A stretch of DNA of 64,000 nt from Basidiobolus meristosporus CBS 931.73 (Eukaryota > Basidiobolomycota > Basidiobolomycetes > Basidiobolales > Basidiobolaceae): assembly GCA_002104905.1 (NCBI GenBank), contig MCFE01000170.1, positions 62,001 through 126,000 of the forward strand, read 5' to 3'. The notes under the pieces are model-generated. The model searched no databases. It saw only the letters and a program-made list of their open reading frames with translations, and had not been told where the DNA came from. Shown one piece after another: positions 22,500 to 31,873 of this stretch (within the stretch, counting starts at the first letter, position 1; each line of letters opens with the position of its first letter). A program made the position numbers and the translations under genes.

Positions 22500-24337
22500 A
22501 AAGTCTTAGAAGCTTACATTCACAGCTGGCAGCAATGGGGAACCACCTTGCAAAGGGTATGAATGATTTAGAACAAGCTCCAATAGACTTCCATATCCCA
22601 GAGTGTTCTGCAATAGTTTCCATATCAGGAGTGTCTTAGATACCTTCCCAGTCAGGATTAATAGACCTTCTAGAGGGCAGAGGCACTTGTATTCTGGCAA
22701 ATACAAGGTACACTGTAGTGGGGTGACAGTGACACCCACTGACAGATGTGCTCATTCCCTTATTTTCTACTTCCCTATATCTCTACTACACTTATTTTAG
22801 TTTTATCCCATTTGTCTTACCCAATCAGTACTATCCCATAAGCTGGTTGACTATCACACCTGCTTACCTTATTGCATAAGTTACCCCTCACTTTATGTAA
22901 GATTACTAGCTATATGTACTTATATATTAGGCAAGTACCCGCGCCAGTGCCCGTGACACATGATCAGCCCGTGTCACCATCCCTACCATTTCCATACCAT
23001 ATATGGTATCCCCATGTTACACAGGTTTCAGAATACTGATTCCTGATTGGTTGGATGTGCTGTGCCTCTTAGAACCTTCCGGCACCTACCTAGAACATTC
23101 CTAGGTCATTCTGATGTCATTAAGATTTCTATTGAACTCCGGAACCTTCTGGAACACCATGATTAGTAATCACTTAGCCAGTGAGAAAAGTATATAAGGG
23201 AGGCTATCCCTCAACAATAAATCATCATCCCTTTTATCAATATACCGACTTGTTGATTAGTGTGATCACTGCTACCTGCTGCTACCTGAACTTCCAACCC
23301 TAGACCACAGGACACTCCCAGGAAACCGCGCTGACAGCCAACTGACCTTGGAGGCACTACTTGTGAGGAATACTCAGAGTAGGTATCTTTTATTATATTT
23401 GATTCTTTCCCAAGTTTGTTCTTGTACAGGCAAAGATACTTTTCTGTCTTTGTAACTATTGACCAAAGCTGCATTCTTATCAAGTCCCTGCTGGTGGAGT
23501 TTACAGTTGTTTTGACTTTGGAAGCTTTAGTACATTGTCATCTCAAAGGACGCTGAACCCAGCACATACTTTTGTTAAGACGCCAACTAAGTTGGGGATT
23601 GTAGCTCAATAGTTTTCCCTTGACAAGCTTGTGGCTTTATTCCCCTTCACATTAGATTAGAGACAGAACCCAAGTATTCCTAGCAAGCTTTTGCCAGAGG
23701 TTATTGCACCCAGTGAACACCCCACACACAAAACACTTGAGAAGTGTTGGACGTATCTCTCCCTTGGACTTATACACCACCACAATGCTGTGTGAAGCTT
23801 CAGGCACTCTCTGACATTGAGGGTTGCATCATCTGGCTTAGTGGGCCATTTACTGGAAATAGGTATGACAAAGCACCTTTGGTAGAGAATCATCCAGAAT
23901 TCATTAGAGAGAAACATATGGCAGACTTAGCCTATGCAGGATAGGACTCTCAAAGATTAGAATGTATTATAACTATGGCAAGCTAAAGAATATGTGCTTA
24001 GCAGAAAGCAGCAGCTCCACAATGAGATGTTTTATCACATCAGAGTTAGAATATAGCAAACATTAGGATACCTAAAGAGACTCAGTGTATTGGCAGGTGT
24101 AAAGAGAAAAAGTCATTTATAGAAGAAACAGCAGTATAGATTCAATAGTAGCAATACTTGTTAATACTTGATATACTCATATAAGATGACATCCACTGAG
24201 AACATGTGTCTGGAGCATTTTGAGGAGTAAACAAAGTCTGAAAAGCACTATTCTGAGCAACATAAGTATGATTGCTGGAATGATTTGGTACTATAAATAG
24301 GCTGGTAATATGTGGTACTATCTAACATAACAAGTCT
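22500..24337 (+). mobile_element. PIF/Harbinger-like DNA transposon relic 1, split by a solo LTR
   Basis: The part before 22714 reads Asn-Arg-Pro-Ser-Arg-Gly-Gln-Arg-His...Tyr-Ser-Gly-Lys-Tyr-Lys; the part after about 23785 continues with a DIEG...SGPF...RYDKA block, then a region near 24010-24090 resembling the family's RVR.E..FG.LKR block, with stops. The same protein is readable at 28.8-29.3 kb without the interruption. These blocks fit the DDE_Tnp_4 (PIF/Harbinger, HARBI1-like) transposases. The right terminus AACAAGTCT ends at 24337 and abuts repeat R1 exactly where R1 copy 1 is continuous. The left end is not located. Confidence 0.68.
22714..23770 (+). repeat. LTR-like repeat family B, copy B (solo LTR in a Harbinger relic)
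   Basis: Starts TGTAGTGGGG at 22714, directly at the point where the transposase reading breaks. It holds a TATA-like AGTATATAAGG at about 23189 and AATAAA at about 23215. Its middle is homologous to 966-1186 plus 5870-6030. The right boundary lies between about 23,760 and 23,785; a TACAC motif occurs just outside the left end and again near 23,770, a possible 5-bp duplication. Confidence 0.6.
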
Positions 24338-24912
24338 AATAGCTACATTTACTTTTTTTGCCTCTGTTATAGCATTGAATCTGAGTAGTCTTCTCCATAG
24401 GGCAAACAGTTTGACACTCTACAACATACTGATATTATACCACTTTTTTTGTCAATGCTCATGTGAAATTAAGATAGTCCTATATTTAAGACATAGCACA
24501 TACATGAATATAAGATTCAATGATGACCTACCATAGCAAGCATTTAAATAAAGATGTGGTACCACATACACAAGTATATGTAGCACTATTTCCTCTTTGG
24601 TTTTACTCACATCCATATATATGCTGCCAAAAAATGTAGCAAAGTCAGCTGGTTCTCAACCACACCCCACTGCTGATAGCAGAAGAATGGTTGGGGAACA
24701 GCTTGCTTGTACATTCAGTGCAACAAGCAGGGCTACATTTAAAAAGGCCATGTGGCATTAAACCCACTCATGGTAATAATTCAGACTCCTCAGGCTTGCA
24801 GTCAAGTAGGAAAATGAGCATCTCTGCAGAGCTGCTTGCTGGCACTAATGCTCAGGCAGATGTGAATGTAGGAAATGCAGAACCTTTGGTTGAAGACCAG
24901 CAAGTAGATATT
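24338..24912 (+). repeat. Unidentified repeat R1, copy 2 (left part)
   Basis: Collinear with 6277-6870. It ends in ATT at 24910-24912, the left copy of the fold-back element's target duplication. The remaining part resumes at 25647. Confidence 0.75.
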
Positions 24913-25646
24913 AGACTTGTTCCATTGGATAGTGCCACATTGAGCCATGAGTGCCAAATGATGCCATAGTGTGCCAGAGAGGCCAATTGAGCCTCTACCT
25001 GGCCACAGAGTGTGAAACATAGCTCCGCATCTTCATGCAAAGCAGCTCCTATGTTTCACCCATTGTGTTGGAGAAAATCCATTTTTTGACCTTTTTTTTT
25101 GGATCAATATAGCTCAGGATGTGTTAGAGCACAAGCAGATTGAAGATATGCATCTGGTACTCAATACCCATGGCACTCTGAATCTAGCTCCTGTAGCTTG
25201 TATCATGTCACAAAAATGAATGGCACTGTCTTGGTCCACTGGTACTATCTGGCACTATATTTAAATATTAGCCCTAAAGTAAGATCTATACAAAGCACTT
25301 ATAGTGCCAGATAGTACCAGTGGACCAAGACAGTGCCATTCATTTTTGTGACATGATACAAGCTACAGGAGCTAGATTCAGAGTGCCATGGGTATTGAGT
25401 ACCAGATGCATATCTTCAATCTGCTTGTGCTCTTACACATCCTGAGCTACATTGATCCACAAAAAAAGGTCAAAAAATGGATTTTCTCCTGCGCAATGGG
25501 TGAAACACAGGGGCTGCTTTACATGAAGATGCAGAGCTATGTTTCACACTCTGTGGCCAAGTATAGGCTCACTTGACCTCTCTGGCACACTATGGCATCA
25601 TTTGGCACTCATGGCTCAATGTGGCACTATCCAGCGGAACAAGTCT
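24913..25646. mobile_element. Fold-back element: two 347-bp inverted arms around a 40-bp loop, 3-bp target duplication
   Basis: The left arm 24913-25259 and the right arm 25300-25646 are reverse complements, equal in length, with only scattered differences and small A/T-run changes. The loop is 25260-25299. The termini read AGACTTGTT...AACAAGTCT. ATT flanks the element at 24910-24912 and 25647-25649. R1 copy 1 (near 6835-6865) has the uninterrupted target with the same spacing once one ATT is removed, so the boundaries are exact. No protein is encoded. The 3-bp duplication and the termini, shared with Harbinger relics nearby, suggest a non-autonomous Harbinger-type passenger. A transcript across it would fold into a long hairpin. 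Confidence 0.93.
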
Positions 25647-25745
25647 ATTATAATATCATCACAACCCCTATTAGCAAATATGTTGCTAGCTCAAACCAAA
25701 CCTTTAGTGAGGCAAATAGGTACAGTGGCTATTAGAATAAAATTT
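25647..25745 (+). repeat. Unidentified repeat R1, copy 2 (right part)
   Basis: Resumes homology to 6850-6945 (AATATGTTG...TTAGTGAGGCAA block) after the fold-back insertion, then meets the gypsy relic. Confidence 0.7.
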
Positions 25746-28087
25746 CAGGAGTGAAGTAGATGGGTATATTCCATCTGCCATGATCTTGTGGCCCAGGAAC
25801 AACAATTTTGTATACAGGAAATGGCACTTCTTGGGATGTAGTTTGAGTTGGTTCTTGAGGAGGGCTGTCAGGATATGTTGCATGTTATGTGTATGTTCTT
25901 CTACATTGGGGGAATATATTGTGATGCTGTCCAGATACACAAGAGCGCATTCCCATTGTAGATTTCCTAATTACTTGGTTCTTAGAGAATACTTGGGCAA
26001 GCGGGCGTATTCCTTCTAGGAACTTGTCTTGTAATGCATGCAGTAGACCAGGGTCCACATCTAGTTTGGGGAGTTCTTCTTCTGGTTCCTTGTTTGTAGG
26101 TGGTCCTTAGTTGTTGCCATCAACTTCCTCTAGGTTTAACAATGGCACTCCTCTAGGCAATGTCACCATGTGTTGCCCATTGTTAACCACTAAGCACTTC
26201 AGACTTTGTGTTTCAAATTTTGGTGGTATCCATACTTTAGGGATCAAGATTCCTTCCAGTTGCTTGGATGCCTTTGCTGTGGTTATCATTCTTCTGCTTG
26301 TCAAATAAGCTATTGGTGTCTCTAATGAGATCACTGTATCACTGGCGGGTGGTATTCTTATCACCTTTTGTGTGATGATTGGAGACTGCAATGGTTTCAC
26401 CTCTTCAATTGTCATGCTGTTGCTATGTGCCTTGCTCTCACTGGTAATATGAATCAGTGGGATACTCTTGGTATCCCACCTGAGTTCAGATGCACTGAAA
26501 AGTATATCTATCTTGTGTTGGATAAACCAACTCTCACCAATGAGTAAGTTGTTGGCTGTGCTGGGTAGAACCAGAACATCTTAATGTATAATCAAGTTGC
26601 CTAGCTGGATAGGGCAATTAGGCACCACTCCTACTGTTGTGTCCAGTTGGTCATTTGCTAGCTGTACCCAAATGGTGTTGTTGGGGACTATATCTAACTT
26701 TAGATGTTTTGCTAATGATTATTACATGATCAACGTACAGGATCCTGTGTCAATAAGGGCAAGAATCTCCTTACTCTCTATACGTACCTTTACGTATGAG
26801 CCTTTATTTGGTTTTTGCAGGACTGTCTGGTTGACATGAAGAGTCATTATCTCCTTCAATCCCTCTATCAATTCCTTGACAAAAGCCAAGGCCAGTCCCA
26901 GTAAATTGGTTTTTGGGAGGGTTGCCTTGGTTTGCTCTAGTACTTTCATTATGGGGAATAGGCTGTGGGGAGATGTATTAGCGTTCTTTGTTCACTTCAA
27001 CACTCCTTCCCAAGGCTCATTCTTTACCTCTTCACCTAATCCCGTGTACTTTCCATTTGACAGAGCCTCTACTACAGGTTCCTTTGCCTCCTCTCTAGAA
27101 GCATCATGTTGATGCTTCTTCTTCTGTACTTTGACTGTTCTGACCGGAGGGCTTAAGTTGACTGAGTCCTGTTGGCCTCCTGGCAAGGGACTCTGTCTTT
27201 TGATGCCTTCTTCTCTTTTGTGTCTGGTACGGGTTCTTGTCCGTACCATTTACAAATTTGTGGGCTCAGTGGCCTACTTTTCCACATACATAACACGGGT
27301 ACTGTTGTTGTGGTTGTTCCATCTGTTTGGTCAGGGCTTGTACCTGGGCCTTTAAATCTACAACTGCTTCCCAGAGTTTATCACCTTCTTTGGGGACTTC
27401 TTGGACATTGTTGATTGAGAGTTCTTGGACCTTTTGCCGTAATTCCTCTAACCCACAGTCTTTTGGGGAGGCATTTTTTCCTTTCTTACAGGGGATCCCT
27501 GTCCTTTGATCATTTGTATCACTATAGGGTAGCCCCCATAGCAAGACAACCCCTCATACTTGTTTGACCAACTCTTGCAACATTTTACATCCCTGTTGTT
27601 CTTTGGATGCCCTACATCCTATTTTGTTGTCTAAGCCCATGATGTAATACCTCATGAGCTGTTGTTTGGCAATTTTGTTCTTTGGGAGACATCAAAGTTG
27701 TTAGAGAAACAGTTCAGTGTAGGCTTCATAGCTCTCACTGCTTTTCTTCCGTGAGGACAGTAGAAGGGCTTTGTAGTGGTATCCTTTGGCATATAGAAAG
27801 AGTGTCTTGTAGGCTTCTTCTAGTGCATCCCAGTTGTCTTTAACTGCATCTTCCAACCCATAATGCCATTGCCATGCTGACCCTTCCATATGTCCTGCAA
27901 ACTCCCTTACTTTCTTATTGTTGTCCCATCCTGCATCAACCGCAACTCTCGCAAACTTATTGAACCACTCAAGGGCTTTCCCTCTCTTTCCCTTGTACAT
28001 TTTTAGTTTGATTGTAGTAGTCATTACCTCACTTGTGCTTATTTCCACAGAGATGGCACCAAATATGTGGGTTATTACTGTCTGCAC
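25704..28087 (-). pseudogene. Second, distinct Ty3/gypsy gag-protease-RT relic
   Basis: On the minus strand: a gag-like protein (28087-27701), a CCHC start CYVCGKVGH (about 27290-27266), a linker rich in basic residues (27249-26992), an aspartic protease motif LIDTGS (about 26770-26750), a linker (26415-26107), and an RT fragment (25940-25704) whose catalytic box reads YLDS rather than YLDD, followed by an FLGH block. RNase H and integrase are missing, so the element is truncated at its 3' end. Frames are interrupted by stops. The protein is not close to the gypsy at 13-18 kb. Confidence 0.8.
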
Positions 28088-28432
28088 TTTATGAGTGGGA
28101 GAGCTTGTAGGTCAAGTCAGTACTACTTGGTTAAGAATAGCTTCCAATAGAAGGTAGCATGGTAATAAAGACTTGTGTTTATTCAGTCCCAATCCCCTTC
28201 ACTTAGTTCAATTGGGTGCATATATTTATCACTTGGGGGGCTTAGATAATAGACAATGTGTTATAAAATAGGGGTGTGAACACCTTCCTGTTATGGTAAG
28301 TGTTCTAACTAGATAAGGGCAGGGATGGGAGGGAGGGCATGTTGGGGTATCATAGGGAGGATACTGGGGGACTTTGGGTAGGACTCTGGGGAGAACTCTT
28401 GGGCAAAGAGTGGGTACTGCATTTAGTACTCA
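28088..28432 (-). repeat. Possible 5' LTR/leader of the second gypsy relic
   Basis: It lies upstream of gag on the minus strand and contains, on that strand, a TATA-like AAATATATGC near 28220-28230 and AATAAA near 28175. No partner LTR is present, so the assignment is tentative and no boundary can be set. Confidence 0.35.
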
Positions 28433-28615
28433 CATCTGGCACTATAATTTCTACCATAATGCCAGTGGTAGAATATAGTTACTGGCAATTTTATTCAATT
28501 GTACTTATGTTGCTCAGGATAGTGCTTTCCTTGCTTTATTTACTCTTCATAATTCTCCAGACACATTTCTCTCAGTGGATGTCATCTTGTATGAATATAT
28601 TGTGCATTAATAAGT
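28433..28615. repeat. Duplicated subterminal segment of the Harbinger-like element (copy a)
   Basis: Closely repeats 28691-28873 in the same orientation, offset 258 bp (CATCTGGCACTAT start, GTGCATT-AATAAGT end). Between the two copies lies an element terminus (28616). It is either a partial tandem duplication or two truncated insertions side by side. Confidence 0.75.
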
Positions 28616-29330
28616 AGACTTGTTGTGTTGAATAGTGCCATATAGTGCCTGCTTTTTATAGTGCCAGATTGATCTGGCACCCTATGGCACCATCTGGCAC
28701 TATGATTTCTACCATAATGCCAGTGGTAGGATATAGTTACTGGTAATTTTATTTAATCTTACTTATGATGCTCAGAATAGTGCTTTCCTTGCTTTATTTA
28801 CTTATCATAATGCTACAGACATGTTTCTCTCAGTGGATGTCTTCTTGCATGAATATACTGTGCATTGATAAGTATCATAACTATTTTACCTATTCTGCTG
28901 TTTTTTCCTATATATGACTTTCCTCTGTATTTACCTGCCAATGTGCTGAATCTCTTCAAGTATCCAAATGTATGCTCTACCCTCACTCTGAAATGACTAA
29001 ATATCTCATTGTAGAGCTTCTGCTTCCTGCTAAGCACACCATTTCTTGGATTCCTATAAGCTGTAATACATCCTTATCTCTCATAATCCTCTCCTATATA
29101 AGTTAAGTCTGCCATATATCTCTCCACTCTACTGAATGATTCTCTACCCAGAGTGCTTTGTCATACCTACTTTCAGCAAATGGCCCACTAAACCAGCTGA
29201 TGTTACCCTCAATGTCTAACAGTGCTTGAAACTTCATGCAGTGTGCCTTGTACTTGCCAGTATAAAAGTGCCTCTGCCCTCTAGAAGGTCTGTTTAGGCT
29301 AAATACCAAAAAGTTCTTTGCAGATATTCA
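28616..29330 (-). mobile_element. PIF/Harbinger-like DNA transposon relic 2
   Basis: One terminus is at 28616 (AGACTTGTT, then AATAGTGCCA), matching the ends of the fold-back element and of relic 1. The minus strand encodes transposase fragments: 29309-29103 with GKYK, DIEG and SGPFAESRYDKA blocks, and 29037-28813 with the RVEHTFGYLKRF block typical of the C-terminal part of DDE_Tnp_4 transposases. A stop and a short disrupted segment separate them. The other terminus is not found. Confidence 0.75.
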
Positions 29331-29900
29331 GGTGGTATTCATGGTAGAAGTAGTGGCAACCAAGCATATGTTTGCAAGATATATATGTTACCAGCAATAC
29401 AGGGTATATGGCAACTTTGCAACTATCACACTAAAAAGCCATGAAGCTGAGGTGATAGAAGGATGTCAATTGCAGCAGGTGTGCATGTTTGTAGAGGTTA
29501 GTAAGCAGGAGGCCATAGTATTTTTTGATTCAAACTATATGTGGAATACCTAAGGTAGTGGTGGGTAAGCAAATAAAGAGGGGTGATTCTACAGCAGAGT
29601 ATATGACTTGTGCCATGGGAGGTAGAAAAAGGAAATGCCATTTAGTAAAATGGTATGGTAGCAATATACAGAACTAGCTGTAGGCTGCCATACTGCCATG
29701 ATAATGCCATCAGAGGCATGCAATGAGGCCATCAAAGCACTGTCAAGTTTTTTGCCATATAAGTCAATAAGATATACTTGCCAGTTAGATCTGTCACAAT
29801 CACATGTCATCCCTGGTCTCCAATTATCTAGCCAAGTCAAGTCAGTGAAGAAATCCCACTTCCTTCCAGAAAGTTCTGCTACATTCTAGCAACTTCTTGA
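29331..29900. other. No recognisable gene; small open frames without motifs
   Basis: Short frames at 29332-29553 (+) and 29589-29840 (-) show no known family. The latter has a coding-like composition and may be a transposon remnant. Confidence 0.4.
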
Positions 29901-30330
29901 AAGCTCCAAGTCAACATTACACAATGGAACATTCTATGGAAGCTTCCCATTGGAGTTTATGTAGTCCAATGCCATATATGGTAACTACTTGTCACATGAC
30001 CTAGTCACATGATCATCTGACCCCTGACATATCTCCATGTGATATTCCAGTCTGTTCTTTAGTATATTCTATCTTGGCACACTTACTCTGCCTCACCCCA
30101 GAACCCCATCAGTATTAGCCTATATCTCTTGGCATCCATATTGCCAAAAAGTATATATAGTCCTATCCTCCCATATGTATTCCTCAGTCTGATAAACACA
30201 GGTCTTGAATAAACAGCCTTGCCTTGGAAATCTGCCTTGCCTTGTTGATCCACACCTAAGCCCTTTCCTGGTCCTGCCTTGCCTAGCCCTACTCTTCTGC
30301 CTTGTGTCTATTCATAACAAGATCCACTCA
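29901..30330 (+). repeat. LTR-like segment of unknown family
   Basis: Contains a TATA-like AGTATATATAG at about 30149 and AATAAA at about 30209, then CCTTGCCTT short repeats, and ends near CATAACA (about 30313-30320). This layout is typical of a solo LTR, but no second copy is present in the window and no target duplication is evident. Confidence 0.35.
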
Positions 30331-30559
30331 AATAGCTGCAGAGTGCACTAAGATTGTAACAATGCTATGCCACTCTTGGCTAAGCACTGTACAAGCACAG
30401 TTATGTTTTTCATTTTGATTTGGCTGTAAAATTAGCCAAATGCTGTTATGATCCCATCATAGGATTGTGTAGATGGTCATTGATTCCAAGCTGCCAATAT
30501 TATAGTGGTCTCCTCATGAGATCTTGATGGCTGTTCAAGAATGGATCCTCCTGCAAGAC
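30331..30559. other. Unassigned short gap
   Basis: No gene or named repeat is seen. Confidence 0.4.
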
Positions 30560-31493
30560 CAAATTAATTTTCATAGGGTTATTTTTTCACCAGTTTCTCT
30601 CTCTGCTGTGTCTTTGAGCTCCTTAGACTCTGACAGAGCTTCTACCTTTCTTTGTATGAGGTAGCCATGCAAGTATCTTGTATAATCATCAATAAAAGTG
30701 ATTAAATACTTCAGCCTGCCTAAGGATAAGCTTGCATTGGTCCACACAGATCTTGTGAATTAGATCTAATTTTAGCTTAGTTTTGATTAGCTCCAAGCTC
30801 TGAGATAGTTGACTGGCTTATTTTCTATATATGCAGACTTCACAGTGCTCCAAATTTGCTGGGGGATCATATTTACTCTGAAATTTGCTAATCTTTGACC
30901 ATTTTGTGCCAATAATCAAAATTGATGTGTCCAAATTTCCAGTGCTAAGGCATTGATGTTTCTTCCTTCAAGTTACTTGTATTGGCTTCCAGATGTGATG
31001 GAATATAAGTCAACTTGTCTAGATTCTGATCTCTGATACCCAAAACAATATGAGAGCCATTTTGATTAGTGATCCTGAATCCAGATTTGCAAAAACTGAA
31101 ACTAAGTCCTTCTGCAGTAGCCTTGCTTATGGAGAGTGGGTTCTTTGTTATTTCTGATACATAGAGTACTTCTTTGAAGGTTAGTGTGTGGCTTCTTTCA
31201 CTGCTTCTGGTTCACTTGGATATCTCCTTCCCCAACAGCATTAACTGTCCTATTGTCTTCTATGAAAACCTTCTTCAATGGGATTTCTTGGTATTGGGTA
31301 AAAAATTCATTTTGGTGTGATAGTGTTGAGGTGCTCCAAGTTAATATGCCGCATCTGAGAATCCTGTATATGGTCATATTTAGTGTAGATATGAATAGTC
31401 TATCTTCAGTTGTTGCCACATTTTCATATGCAGGCTTCTTTTGCTTACTATCACTCTTATTGAGGCACTAATCTGATATGTGACCCTTACTTA
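30560..31493 (-). pseudogene. Minus-strand copia relic (same family as element 3), integrase-protease part
   Basis: Minus-strand reading follows element 3 from the integrase GAG pre-domain to protease and the region just after the zinc knuckle, with many stops (one open run at 31419-31198). It is cut at 31493 by insertion of element 3 and resumes at 36179. Its 3' portion (RT, RNase H, LTR) is missing. Confidence 0.8.
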
Positions 31494-31842
31494 TGTTGTA
31501 AAAATTTGTATTTCCACCTAAATATTCACCTAACTTAGTCACTTATATCATTGCCTTCAAATCCTAGAGAATACTGACCAAATTCCTTGTTGGGATTTAC
31601 TTAGAATATTTTCACCAAAATACCAGGTACCCAGAACATGACAATTCTCAAAGTTGTCCAAACAGCCCCAAACTTTGCACACGTGATCTTGGGACCTTCC
31701 TTAACCTATTCTATGTGTTTGTAATGCCAAGACCATGTAAAAGTATAAATACTACTTTTGCGTTCAATAAATCATTAAGTGAAAACCACATAATCTACTT
31801 GTTCTCCCAATCACTTCCAATATCTCCAAGACTCTTACAACA
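31494..31842 (+). repeat. 5' LTR of copia element 3
   Basis: 349 bp with TATA-like GTATAAATAC at about 31743 and AATAAA at about 31766; CTTACAACA end followed by the primer site. Confidence 0.92.
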
Positions 31843-31873
31843 GGTTATGAGCCCCAAGCTGTCACTTGCTGCA

